Shown here: positions 31,661 to 39,219 of the stretch, piece by piece | How positions within the stretch are numbered: the first letter of the stretch is position 1 | Layout of the letters: each line of letters opens with the position of its first letter | Position numbers and translations under genes: made by a program | NCBI GenBank assembly: GCA_017435425.1 | Contig: JAFSFC010000045.1 | Location: 1-41,360 of the forward strand | Direction: 5' to 3' | Length of the DNA: 41,360 nucleotides | From: Ruminiclostridium sp. | GTDB taxonomy: Bacteria; Bacillota; Clostridia; Oscillospirales; Oscillospiraceae | The notes under the pieces: generated by a model | Database searches by the model: none | What the model was told of the DNA's origin: nothing | The model's input: the letters and a program-made list of their open reading frames with translations, nothing else

Positions 31661-32278
31661 ATGGAAGAGACCAGAGAGCTGGACCGAGAGGCTGTGATCC
31701 AGCGGGTGTGGAAGCGGGTGATGGAGGGCCGGGAGGAGTCCTCTCCTGTGGCCCTGACCCAGGAAGAGACTGAACCTCACGGCTCCCTTCAGACAGAGGA
31801 GGGGGAGATGGGGGTCCTGCCTGCCCCCACGCCCCGGACCAAAGGGGACTTCCCTGCCGGGGCGGCCTTTCTGGGGGAGGGCAGTTTGGAGATGGTTCCT
31901 CTTCTTCAGGAGATGATCCGCCATGAGCTGGGGGATCTGCGGGCCTACCAGGCTCTGGCACGGCGGACCGGGGGGGCCCAGGCCCGGGTCTTTCAGGCCA
32001 TGGCCCAGGAGGAGAAGATTCACGCAAAAAGGCTGTCGGCAGCCTGTTTCCTCATTTCCGGGGTCCGATACTGGCCGGAGGTGGGCAAAGGGGTGCCCCC
32101 GACCTCGTACTTAGGGACCCTTCGCCAGCGGTTTGGGGAGGAGCAGGCCGGCATGGCGGCCTACCTGGCCGGGGCAGAGGCCACAGAGGACCCCTGCCTG
32201 CGGCAGCTCTTCCTGGAGATCGCCCGGGAGGAGTGGGAGCACGCCTGTAAGATTCGAACTATGGTCGAAAACGCTTAA
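31661..32278 (+). CDS. Ferritin-like (rubrerythrin-type) di-iron domain protein
   Basis: Protein of 205 residues. The first 75 are charged and probably disordered. The rest forms a four-helix bundle: HELGDLRAYQALARR and MAQEEKIHAKRLSA give the first Glu and ExxH pair, and FGEEQAGMAAYLAG and AREEWEHACKIRTM give the second. The spacing fits a ferritin-like di-iron site; oxidoreductase or peroxide-reducing roles are usual but not proven. There is no rubredoxin Cys pair. AAGGAGG precedes the ATG. It converges on the CBS gene and shares four bases (TTAA) that form both stop codons. Confidence 0.8.
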   Translation: MEETRELDREAVIQRVWKRVMEGREESSPVALTQEETEPHGSLQTEEGEMGVLPAPTPRTKGDFPAGAAFLGEGSLEMVPLLQEMIRHELGDLRAYQALARRTGGAQARVFQAMAQEEKIHAKRLSAACFLISGVRYWPEVGKGVPPTSYLGTLRQRFGEEQAGMAAYLAGAEATEDPCLRQLFLEIAREEWEHACKIRTMVENA

Positions 32279-32703
32279 ACCCGTTTCACATTCCCGGAAA
32301 TGTCCGTGAGCGCCCGGGCCACCTCCATCTCGGCCTTCCCGCACTGGGCCAGGTCCCCCAGGGAGAGCATCCCCACCAGCTTCCCCTCCCGGGCCACGGG
32401 CAGCCGCCGGACCTGGTGGAGGGACATGAGCTGGGCGGCCTGACGGATGTCATCCTCCGGCAGGAGGAAGGAGGGATTCCGGGTCATCACCGACCGGACG
32501 GGGATGTCTCTGGGGTCCTCCTCCGGGGCCACGCACCGGAGGACGATGTCCCGGTCGGTGACGATGCCCAGGAGCCGCCCGCCAGACCCGCAGACGGGGA
32601 GGGAGCCCACGTTGTGCCGGGAGAGGAGCCGGGCCGCCAGGGCTACCGACTCCCCCGGATCGATGGAGACCACATTACGGTTCATGACTTCGCTTACCTG
32701 CAA
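32275..32703 (-). CDS. CBS-domain protein
   Basis: Small protein of 142 residues made of two CBS domains (about 1-60 and 68-130): VSEVMNRNVVSIDPGESV, then LLGIVTDRDIVLR, then VRSVMTRNPSFLLPEDDI and LVGMLSLGDLAQCG. Such pairs bind adenosine nucleotides and act as energy or ionic sensors. The start is a TTG at 32703, which fits the family N-terminus; an in-frame ATG at 32685 is the alternative. Both the ribosome binding site GAGGTG and the TTG lie in a terminator hairpin and its T tract, which implies regulated or low expression. Confidence 0.85.
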   Translation of the reverse strand: MQVSEVMNRNVVSIDPGESVALAARLLSRHNVGSLPVCGSGGRLLGIVTDRDIVLRCVAPEEDPRDIPVRSVMTRNPSFLLPEDDIRQAAQLMSLHQVRRLPVAREGKLVGMLSLGDLAQCGKAEMEVARALTDISGNVKRV

Positions 32704-32710
32704 AAAAACA

Positions 32711-32752
32711 CCTCGTTTCCTGTTTTTGCCTTAGTGTAAACAGGAAACGAGG
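32711..32752 (-). terminator. Terminator/attenuator that includes the CBS gene ribosome binding site
   Basis: A 15-bp perfect stem CCTCGTTTCCTGTTT with a 12-base loop is followed on the minus strand by TGTTTTTTTG. The 3' arm ends ACGAGG and, with the next TG, forms the likely ribosome binding site. The TTG start lies at the end of the T tract. Confidence 0.85.
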
Positions 32753-32765
32753 CGACTATTCAGAC

Positions 32766-32982
32766 TTTTGGGATGGGCACGCAAAAAAACTTTCATTTGG
32801 AAAGAAGGAGTACGGGGGAGTTATGCTGCCTGCCTGGTGGATGGCCCATCCCAAAATGAAGGTTTGCGGCCCGACTGCGCGCACCCTTTGGGCACACTGG
32901 CGGGCCGAGAAGAATTTTTCCCGACGCACATGTCGCCGGGAAAAATGATTTCACATGATTTCAGCATCTGCGGATGCTGAAA
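32766..32982. other. Dense array of inverted repeats between the CBS and QueG-like genes
   Basis: Four paired regions fill this gap: TTTTGGGATGGGC at 32766-32778 with its exact complement at 32844-32856; CGGCCCG 32867-32873 with 32901-32907; ATTTTTCCCG 32914-32923 with 32937-32946; TTTCAGCATC 32959-32968 with 32973-32982. The last two may end the QueG-like message on the minus strand. The loop of the first holds copy B of the 48-bp repeat. A 41-codon open frame (ATG 32823, stop 32948) crosses it. Confidence 0.7.
32790..32837 (+). repeat. 48-bp repeat encoding LSFxKKEYGGVxLPxW, copy B
   Basis: Partner of 23340-23387. In this copy the codon that is TTG in copy A is ATG (32823) with AAGGAG 12 bases before. 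The frame continues to 32948 and would encode a 41-residue peptide beginning MLPAWWMAHPKMKV. It is not called as a gene because nothing beyond the 16 shared codons supports it. Confidence 0.6.
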
Positions 32983-32993
32983 CTCTGCGAGGC

Positions 32994-33818
32994 TTATTTC
33001 TCTTTCAGGCTCAAATTTCTCTTCAACGGGGCGATTCCCCGCCAGGCGAAGGCCTTGTGGGCGAACTCCTTCCGGAAGGCTTTGTTGCTGAGCCCCTCCA
33101 GGTCTTCTGCCGTCAAGGAGTGGGTCAGATCCTCCGTAAATTCAGGCAGTGTGGACAACTCTGCCGTTTTATTGTGGGGGCAGGCTCTCTGGCACAGGTC
33201 ACACCCCCAGACGGTGGGGCTTTCTCGCACCAGTTTTTCCACATCCGGTGGAAGTTCTCCCTTCTGCTGGGTCCAGTCGGACAGGCACTTGGATACGTCG
33301 CAGCCCTGATCGGTCAGGGCCCCGGTGGGACAGGCCTTCTGGCAGGCCTTGCAGTTGTCCGGGCAGATGGTCCCCTTGCTGGGACCGGTGGAGGGCAAGG
33401 CCAGGTCGGTCAGAATGGTCCCCAGGAACACATAGGAGCCGTAAGGGGGGACCATCCGCAGGCCGTGGCCGCCTTTGTGGCCCACCCCGGCCAGCTCTGC
33501 CGCCGCCAGTTCGGGGATGGGGGAGTTGTCCGCCCCGGGCAGGAAGGTGCATCCGGGATGAAGCTCCCGCAGAGCCACGCAGACCTGTTCCAGCCGCCGG
33601 GTCAGGACCTGGTGGTAGTCCTCTCCCCGGCAGTAGAGGGAGAGGTTGCCGGGGGTGTCCCCGGCGTAGTAGGGGAAGGCGGCCACCAGCACCGTGGCCG
33701 CTCCGGGGCAGAGGGCCTCGATCTTGTCCCGAGCCCCCTGGTCCAGAAAAGACTGGAGGCCGCCCAGCTCGGCGGCGCCCCACGCCGCCGCACCGGCGGC
33801 CGTCCAGATGTGATTCAT
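32994..33818 (-). CDS. QueG-like 4Fe-4S protein, short form
   Basis: Iron-sulfur protein of 274 residues related to epoxyqueuosine reductase, the last enzyme of queuosine synthesis. The N-terminal part has the DNSP motif and GSYVFLGTILTD as in QueG. Two 4Fe-4S motifs follow: CPDNCKACQKACP and WGCDLCQRACPHN. E. coli QueG is about 100 residues longer, with C-terminal helical repeats that bind tRNA; these are missing here. It may have another role or a reduced tRNA contact. It starts 12 bases after pnp and lacks a clear ribosome binding site, so it may depend on coupling to pnp. Confidence 0.8.
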   Translation of the reverse strand: MNHIWTAAGAAAWGAAELGGLQSFLDQGARDKIEALCPGAATVLVAAFPYYAGDTPGNLSLYCRGEDYHQVLTRRLEQVCVALRELHPGCTFLPGADNSPIPELAAAELAGVGHKGGHGLRMVPPYGSYVFLGTILTDLALPSTGPSKGTICPDNCKACQKACPTGALTDQGCDVSKCLSDWTQQKGELPPDVEKLVRESPTVWGCDLCQRACPHNKTAELSTLPEFTEDLTHSLTAEDLEGLSNKAFRKEFAHKAFAWRGIAPLKRNLSLKEK

Positions 33819-33830
33819 ATTAGTCAGAGA

Positions 33831-35978
33831 TTACTTTCTCTTTGCGTCGCGGGCTTCCATGGCGGCCAGCTCACGCTGTGCGTCACGCAGGGACAGGTTC
33901 ACACGGCCCTTCTCGTCGATGTCGGTGACCTTGACCCAGACCATGTCGCCGATGTTGACCACGTCTTCCACCTTCTCCACGCGCTTTTCAGCCAGCTTGG
34001 AGATGTGGACCATGCCGTCCTTGCCGGGAGCCAGCTCAACGAAGGCGCCGAAGGTCAGGATGCGGACCACCTTGCCGTAGTACAGCATGCCCACCTCGGG
34101 AACGAAGACGATGGTGTCGATCATCTTCTTGGCGATGTCGCAGCAGGCTGCATCGGGGGATGCGATGTGGATGGTGCCGTCGTCCTCGATGTCGATCTGA
34201 GCGCCGGACTCGGCGGTGATCTTCTGGATGACGGAGCCGCCCTTGCCGATGACCTCACGGATCTTGTCGGGGTCGATCTTCATGGTGATCATCTTGGGAG
34301 CGTACTTGGAGACCTCTGCACGGGGCTCTGCGATGCAGGGCAGCATGATCTCGTCCAGGATAGCGTAGCGGGCATCCTTGGTGATCTCCAGAGCTTCCTT
34401 GATGATGGCGTGGGACAGACCGTCGTTCTTGATGTCCATCTGGATGGCGGTGATACCGGTCTTGGTACCTGCCACCTTGAAGTCCATCTCGCCGTGGAAG
34501 TCTTCCACGCCCTGGATGTCGATGAAGGTGGTGAAGGAGCCGTCGTCGTCCTGGATCAGGCCGCAGGAGATGCCGGCAACGGGAGCCTTGATGGGCACGC
34601 CAGCGTCCATCAGAGCCAGGGTGGAGCCGCAGATGGAGCCCTGAGAGGTGGAACCATTGGAGGAAACGACCTCAGAGACCACACGGATGGCGTAGGGGAA
34701 CTCCTCCACGGAGGGGATGACGGGGTCCAGAGCACGCTCTGCCAGGGCGCCGTGGCCCTTTTCGCGGCGGTTGACGGAACGAGCGCCACGGGCTTCGCCC
34801 ACGGAGTATGCGGGGAAGTTGTAGTGGTGCATATAGCGCTTCTCTTCCTCGGGCCAGATGGTATCCAGCTTCTGGCAGGCGGAGAGGGTGTTCAGGGTAG
34901 CGATGGACAGGACCTGGGTCTGACCACGGGTGAACAGGCCGGAGCCGTGGACACGGGGCAGAACGCCGACTTCAGCAGCCAGGGGACGGATCTCGTTCTT
35001 CTGGCGGCCGTCCACACGGTGGCCTTCCAGCAGCCATGCCTTGACGATCTTCTTCTGGAACTTGTAGGTGATCTCGTCCAGGTACTGGTCCATTTCGGGG
35101 AACTCTTCCAGGAAGAGCTCGTGCCAGCGGTCGATGAGCTTGTTCCAGCGCTCTTCACGGACGTTCTTGTCGTCGGTGTCCATGGCGGCCTTGGCCTCGT
35201 CCATGGTAGCTTCCACGATCTTGTTGAACAGGACCTCGTCGAAGTCGGCGTGGTCGTAGGTCATCTTTTCCTTGCCGATCTCAGAGACGATGCCGTTGAT
35301 GAACTCCACCTGAGCCTTGATCTCCTCGTGGGCCTTCAGGATGGCGTCGTACATGATGTCGTCGGGCAGCTGGTCAGCGCCGGCTTCGATCATGACCACC
35401 TTGCCGGCGGTGGCGGCGACGGTCAGGTCCAGCTTGGAGACGTTCTTCTGCTCCTGGGTGGGGTTCATGACGATCTGGCCGTCCACGTAGCCAACCTCCA
35501 GGCAGCCGATGGGGCCGGCCCAGGGAATGTTGGAGACGGACAGGCAGGCGGAGACGCCCACCATGGCGGCTGCCTCGGGGGAGCACTCACGGTCCACGGA
35601 CATGACGGTGCAGGTCACGACGACATCGTTGCGGAAGTCACCGGGGAACAGGGGGCGGATGGAACGGTCGATGACACGGGATGCCAGAACGGCGGGCAGG
35701 GAGGGCTGACCCTCACGGCGCATGAAGGAACCGGGGATGCGGCCCACTGCGTACAGCTTCTCCTCGAAGTCCACGGACAGGGGGAAGAAGTCCACGCCGT
35801 CACGGGGACGGGGAGCGGCGGTGACGGCCACCAGGACGGTGGTCTCGCCGTACTTGACCAGAGCGGAAGCGTTGGCCAGCTCTGCCACCTTGCCGAACTC
35901 CAGGGAGAAGGGACGGCCGGCGATCTCGGTCTTGTAGATGTGGTTGTTAAACTGCTTCTTGGTGATAATGGTTGCCAT
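33831..35978 (-). CDS. pnp: Polynucleotide phosphorylase
   Basis: 3'-5' exoribonuclease of 715 residues that uses phosphate to degrade RNA and can add tails. Two RNase PH domains flank an all-alpha linker: EFGKVAELANASALVKYGET and, in the second, HGSGLFTRGQTQVLSI. The C-terminus has a KH domain (REVIGKGGSVIQKI) and an S1 domain (LYYGKVVRILTFGAFVEL). The ATG at 35978 is chosen because AAAGGAG lies 6 bases before it. It follows rpsO as in most bacteria, after a terminator and a long stem-loop in the leader that resembles the regulated pnp leaders known elsewhere. Confidence 0.97.
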   Translation of the reverse strand: MATIITKKQFNNHIYKTEIAGRPFSLEFGKVAELANASALVKYGETTVLVAVTAAPRPRDGVDFFPLSVDFEEKLYAVGRIPGSFMRREGQPSLPAVLASRVIDRSIRPLFPGDFRNDVVVTCTVMSVDRECSPEAAAMVGVSACLSVSNIPWAGPIGCLEVGYVDGQIVMNPTQEQKNVSKLDLTVAATAGKVVMIEAGADQLPDDIMYDAILKAHEEIKAQVEFINGIVSEIGKEKMTYDHADFDEVLFNKIVEATMDEAKAAMDTDDKNVREERWNKLIDRWHELFLEEFPEMDQYLDEITYKFQKKIVKAWLLEGHRVDGRQKNEIRPLAAEVGVLPRVHGSGLFTRGQTQVLSIATLNTLSACQKLDTIWPEEEKRYMHHYNFPAYSVGEARGARSVNRREKGHGALAERALDPVIPSVEEFPYAIRVVSEVVSSNGSTSQGSICGSTLALMDAGVPIKAPVAGISCGLIQDDDGSFTTFIDIQGVEDFHGEMDFKVAGTKTGITAIQMDIKNDGLSHAIIKEALEITKDARYAILDEIMLPCIAEPRAEVSKYAPKMITMKIDPDKIREVIGKGGSVIQKITAESGAQIDIEDDGTIHIASPDAACCDIAKKMIDTIVFVPEVGMLYYGKVVRILTFGAFVELAPGKDGMVHISKLAEKRVEKVEDVVNIGDMVWVKVTDIDEKGRVNLSLRDAQRELAAMEARDAKRK

Positions 35979-36011
35979 ATGCGACTCCTTTCTATCAGTC
36001 AAATGGTCGTG

Positions 36012-36099
36012 GCGGAGAGATTGCCTGATTTAGCACTTGAAGGCATGTCCGACCTTCGGGCATACGTTCAAAGGCTAAAGTGGGCAGGGATCTCTCCGC
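36012..36099 (-). promoter_or_regulatory. Long stem-loop in the pnp leader
   Basis: An 88-base imperfect stem. The outer 10 bp are GCGGAGAGAT/ATCTCTCCGC, followed inward by CCTG/CAGG, TTAGC/GCTAA and TTGAA/TTCAA. It ends 34 bases before the pnp ATG. No clear promoter lies between the rpsO terminator and this structure. In E. coli a similar pnp leader stem is cut by RNase III and used by PNPase to control itself. Confidence 0.6.
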
Positions 36100-36119
36100 G
36101 GGGGGTTGATTTTGAAAAA

Positions 36120-36147
36120 GGGGCGGTGCAGTTTCCTACACCGCCCC
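36120..36147 (-). terminator. Terminator between rpsO and pnp
   Basis: A 9-bp stem GGGGCGGTG/CACCGCCCC with a 10-base loop, followed on the minus strand by TTTTTC. pnp must be reached by readthrough or by a promoter I cannot see. Confidence 0.85.
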
Positions 36148-36184
36148 ATTCAATTCTCAAGCTGCGTTAAGCCTTGAACAGAAA

Positions 36185-36451
36185 TTACTTTCTGATACCC
36201 AGCTTAGCGATCAGGGTACGATAACGCTCGATGTCCTTCTTTGCCAGGTAGTCCAGCAGCTTACGGCGCTTACCGATCATCTTGTACAGGCCACGGCGGC
36301 TGTGGTTGTCGTGGATGTGGACCTTCAGGTGCTCGGTCAGCTCGTTGATGCGAGCGGTCAGAATAGCGATCTGAACTTCGGGAGAACCGGTGTCGGTCTC
36401 ATGGGTGCGGTTAGCTTCGATAACTGCGGTCTTTTCGTCCTTACGAATCAT
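36185..36451 (-). CDS. rpsO: Ribosomal protein S15
   Basis: Small-subunit protein of 88 residues that binds 16S rRNA early in assembly. The conserved [20 protein letters not shown] and [20 protein letters not shown] are present and the length is exact. AAAGGTGG precedes the ATG. The gene has a good promoter and a leader of about 120 bases with several G+C-rich stems, where S15 commonly represses its own translation. Confidence 0.98.
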   Translation of the reverse strand: MIRKDEKTAVIEANRTHETDTGSPEVQIAILTARINELTEHLKVHIHDNHSRRGLYKMIGKRRKLLDYLAKKDIERYRTLIAKLGIRK

Positions 36452-36579
36452 GGGAGTGATCCACCTTTCAAAATATTTCCCTCTGACTGAGTGACGGGCG
36501 GGTGTGATCCTGTCAAACAGGCATTTGGACCCGGGACTAAGTCAAGGGCTCTCTGCGCTCTTTCACGCATACGCCACAT

Positions 36580-36608
36580 AGTATACCACCGGGGAGACAA
36601 AAAGTAAA
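36580..36608 (-). promoter_or_regulatory. Promoter of rpsO
   Basis: Minus-strand TTTACT, 17 bases, TATACT. Confidence 0.65.
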
Positions 36609-36672
36609 GGGTCATTTTTGCCAAAGGCCAGGGGTTTCAAGGGGGGCTGCTTGTGGGAGGGGGCGGTTTTCG

Positions 36673-36701
36673 TTGACAACCTTCCAGGGATTCTTTACAA
36701 T
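36673..36701 (+). promoter_or_regulatory. Near-consensus promoter of the channel operon
   Basis: TTGACA, 17 bases, TACAAT; eleven of twelve consensus bases. The GTG start is 32 bases after the -10 box. Confidence 0.85.
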
Positions 36702-36733
36702 GGAATACAATCGTAAGAAAGGGAGGTCTTCCC

Positions 36734-37147
36734 GTGAAAAAACTTCGTATCCTCCGGATGGTCCTGCATAAGACCCGGGCGGACCGGCTGGTCCTGAGCT
36801 TCCTGGCCTTTCTGCTGGTGACCGCCGCCGTTCTCTGGGCTGTGGAACCCAACATCCCCACCTATCGGGACGCCCTGTGGTACTGTTATGCGGTCATCTC
36901 CACGGCGGGCTTCGGCGACCTGGTGGCCGTGACCTTTGTGGGGCGGATCTGCTCCATCCTGGTGACCATCTACGCCATCTTCGTGGTGGGCATCGTCACC
37001 GGCGTGGTGGTGAGCTACTTCCAGCAGTCCGTCCAGGTCCAGTTTGAGGATTCCAAAATGGCTTTTCTGGACAAGCTGGAGCGCCTGCCGGAGTTGTCCA
37101 AAGAGGAGCTGGAAGAGATTGCCGCCAAGGCCCGAAAACTCCGCTGA
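36734..37147 (+). CDS. Two-transmembrane potassium channel
   Basis: Membrane protein of 137 residues with the pore-domain layout: helix (about 18-36), pore loop, helix (about 72-95) and a charged cytoplasmic tail of about 40 residues rich in Glu/Lys. The selectivity filter is TAGFGD (57-62) instead of the usual TVGYGD. There is no RCK/TrkA-N regulatory domain. The start is GTG at 36734 with GGGAGG 7 bases before. The ClC-channel gene follows after 12 bases, so cation and anion passage are likely expressed together. Confidence 0.87.
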   Translation: MKKLRILRMVLHKTRADRLVLSFLAFLLVTAAVLWAVEPNIPTYRDALWYCYAVISTAGFGDLVAVTFVGRICSILVTIYAIFVVGIVTGVVVSYFQQSVQVQFEDSKMAFLDKLERLPELSKEELEEIAAKARKLR

Positions 37148-37159
37148 CGAGGTGCAGGA

Positions 37160-38398
37160 ATGAAAGAAAAACTGATCAAGCGAGGGGTCTATCTCCTCTT
37201 CTGCGCCCTGTTGGGCGTGGCCATTGCCGCTGTGGTCTGGGTCTTCCTGCGGGTCATGGGCCTGGGCATCGACCTGCTGTGGCACACCATTCCCGAAAAG
37301 CTGAACTTCCCCCTGTATACCATCCTTCTGTGCCTGCTGGGGGGCCTGATCTTAGGCCTCTATAAAAACAGGGTGGGCAACTACCCCGATGAGCTGGATG
37401 TGGTCATGGGCAAGGTGAAGAAGGAGGGCTTCTATCCCTATGATAAGGTCCCCGCCATGCTTCTGTGCGCCCTGCTCCCCCTGCTCTTTGGTGCCAGCAT
37501 CGGTCCCGAGGCCGGTCTCACCGGCGTCATTGTGGGCCTGTGCTACTGGGCCGGGGACAAGATGGCCTACACCCGGAAGGAGCTCCGGGGCCTGTCGGAG
37601 ATCGGCATCTCCGCCGCCCTGGGCGTCATCTTTGGGTCCCCTCTCTTCGGTCTGGCGGCTCCCCTGGAGGAGCGGACCGACAGCCGGGAGGAGACGGTGG
37701 TCCCCAAGGCCCACAAGCTGGTGTCCAACGTGGTGGCCGTCCTGGCGGCCTTCGGTACCTTCTGGGTCCTGGGCCGCTTCTTCGGGGGCGGCTCGGGCCT
37801 TCCCCGGATCGATGCCCCCGACATTACCAACACCGAGCGGCTGTGGGGCATCCCCGTGGCCCTGGTGGGCGTGGTCTTTGGCTACCTGTATCTGGCCTTT
37901 GAGCACGGGACCCACCGGTTCTTTGCCCGTCTCCAGGAGAAGTATCCCATCCTGGTGAGCACCCTTCTGGGCGGACTCATCCTGGGTGTCATGGGTACGG
38001 TCCTGCCCCTGACCATGTTCTCCGGCGAGCACGAGATCCACACCCTCATGGAGACCTACCTGGACTTTGCCCCCTGGGTCCTCATCCTCACCGGCACAGC
38101 CAAGCTCCTGCTCACCAACGTGTGCATCCAGTCCGGCTGGCGGGGCGGTCACTTCTTCCCGGTGATCTTCTGCGGCATCAGCATCGGCTACGGCGTGGCC
38201 ATGCTCTCCGGGCTGAACATCGCCTTCTGCCTGGGTGTGGTGACGGCCTCCCTGCTGGGTGTCATCATGCGAAAGCCCCTGGCGGTCACCCTGCTTCTGC
38301 TGCTGTGCTTCCCCGCCCGGGTCATTCCCTGGCTGTTCATCGGCGCTTATGTGGGCAGCCTGGTCCCCTTGGGCAAGCTGGCCCCCCAAAAACACTAA
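37160..38398 (+). CDS. ClC-family chloride channel or exchanger
   Basis: Polytopic membrane protein of 412 residues. The anion-site motif GASIGPEAG is at 111-119, a second conserved stretch reads ALGVIFGSPLFGLAAPLEE, and GWRGGHFFP precedes the last helices. These are the ClC signature regions. The proton Glu of exchangers may correspond to GPEAG, so an exchanger is as likely as a channel. No CBS domains follow. It starts 12 bases after the K+ channel gene. Confidence 0.9.
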   Translation: MKEKLIKRGVYLLFCALLGVAIAAVVWVFLRVMGLGIDLLWHTIPEKLNFPLYTILLCLLGGLILGLYKNRVGNYPDELDVVMGKVKKEGFYPYDKVPAMLLCALLPLLFGASIGPEAGLTGVIVGLCYWAGDKMAYTRKELRGLSEIGISAALGVIFGSPLFGLAAPLEERTDSREETVVPKAHKLVSNVVAVLAAFGTFWVLGRFFGGGSGLPRIDAPDITNTERLWGIPVALVGVVFGYLYLAFEHGTHRFFARLQEKYPILVSTLLGGLILGVMGTVLPLTMFSGEHEIHTLMETYLDFAPWVLILTGTAKLLLTNVCIQSGWRGGHFFPVIFCGISIGYGVAMLSGLNIAFCLGVVTASLLGVIMRKPLAVTLLLLLCFPARVIPWLFIGAYVGSLVPLGKLAPQKH

Positions 38399-38418
38399 TT
38401 TAGAAAGAGAGAACCCCT

Positions 38419-39180
38419 ATGGCTCAAGTGAAAGGCCGAAAGCTGTCCAAAATATCCGCCAAACATTACGGGGAACTGGTCTTTCGCTCCCTCCTCTTCC
38501 TGGGCGCCCTCTTCGTCTATGTGACCGACCGGGTCCGGGACCCGGAGCAGCTCTTCGGGGATATCCGGGCCATCCATCCCCTCCTGTGGGTGGTGTGGCT
38601 GGTCCTCATGGTGGAGATGGTCCTGCGGTTCTTCCCCTCCTCCCTGGAGAGCATGGGCTGCCAGAAGCAGTTCGCCAGGAACTACCAGCCCCGGGGAGAG
38701 ACCCCCGAGAGGGTGGACCTGAAGTCCTGGAAGTCCACCCTGGCCATCGTTCTGGCCTGGACCGCCCTGAACGGGGCCATCGGCGGGCTGTATTTCGCCG
38801 GAGTCATCGACGCAGGCATCCTCCTGCTCATCAGCCTGGCCTATTCCGTGTGCGACATGATCTGCATCCTCTTCTTCTGCCCCTTCCAGACCTGGTTCAT
38901 GAAGAACAAGTGCTGCACCACCTGCCGCATTTATAACTGGGACTACGCCATGATGGCCACTCCTCTGGTCTTCGTCCCCACCTGGTATACCTGGAGCCTG
39001 TTGGCCTGCGCCCTGGCCCTTCTCATTCGGTGGGAGATCACCGTCCGGCGGCATCCCGAATGGTTTTCCGAACAAACCAACTGCGCCCTGGACTGCCGCC
39101 AGTGTGAGGAAAAGCTCTGCCACCATAAGAAGCAGCTCCGCCGGTTTTTGAAGGATAACCATCAGAGATTCAAGCGATAA
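38419..39180 (+). CDS. Cys-rich membrane protein of unknown function
   Basis: Membrane protein of 253 residues with about six hydrophobic segments. Twelve Cys residues stand out. One group is CPFQTWFMKNKCCTTC (154-169) between membrane segments, followed by the aromatic IYNWDYAMMATP. A second group, CALDCRQCEEKLC (222-234), lies in the basic cytoplasmic tail and could bind a metal or iron-sulfur cluster. I do not know its function. AAAGAGAG is the only ribosome binding site candidate. It is the third gene of the ion-channel operon, 20 bases after the ClC gene, and ends at a strong terminator. Confidence 0.8.
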   Translation: MAQVKGRKLSKISAKHYGELVFRSLLFLGALFVYVTDRVRDPEQLFGDIRAIHPLLWVVWLVLMVEMVLRFFPSSLESMGCQKQFARNYQPRGETPERVDLKSWKSTLAIVLAWTALNGAIGGLYFAGVIDAGILLLISLAYSVCDMICILFFCPFQTWFMKNKCCTTCRIYNWDYAMMATPLVFVPTWYTWSLLACALALLIRWEITVRRHPEWFSEQTNCALDCRQCEEKLCHHKKQLRRFLKDNHQRFKR

Positions 39181-39186
39181 AACGAG

Positions 39187-39219
39187 CCCCGTTTGCCGAT
39201 GGCAAACGGGGTTGTTTTT
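39187..39219. terminator. Terminator between the channel operon and the SLH genes
   Basis: An 11-bp perfect stem CCCCGTTTGCC with a 3-base loop, followed by TTGTTTTT on the plus strand. The minus strand also has a short T/A tract, so it may serve both sides. Confidence 0.88.

Larger units (their letters stand above)
36452..36733. other. 282-base divergent region between rpsO and the K+ channel gene
   Basis: It holds the rpsO leader (to about 36573), the rpsO promoter and the channel promoter. No gene is seen. The leader contains CCTGTTTGACAGG and CCCGGG-type stems that could form an S15-binding fold. Confidence 0.6.

Noticed and set aside
32704..32993. Possible RNase P, tmRNA, SRP or 6S RNA in the structured gap
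   Set aside because: None of the conserved core sequences of these RNAs that I know could be found on either strand.
32955..36170. A plus-strand open frame of 1071 codons opposite pnp
   Set aside because: Its protein is a low-complexity Gly/Val/Asp/His run typical of antisense frames in G+C-rich genes; the minus strand holds complete pnp and the QueG-like gene with conserved motifs.
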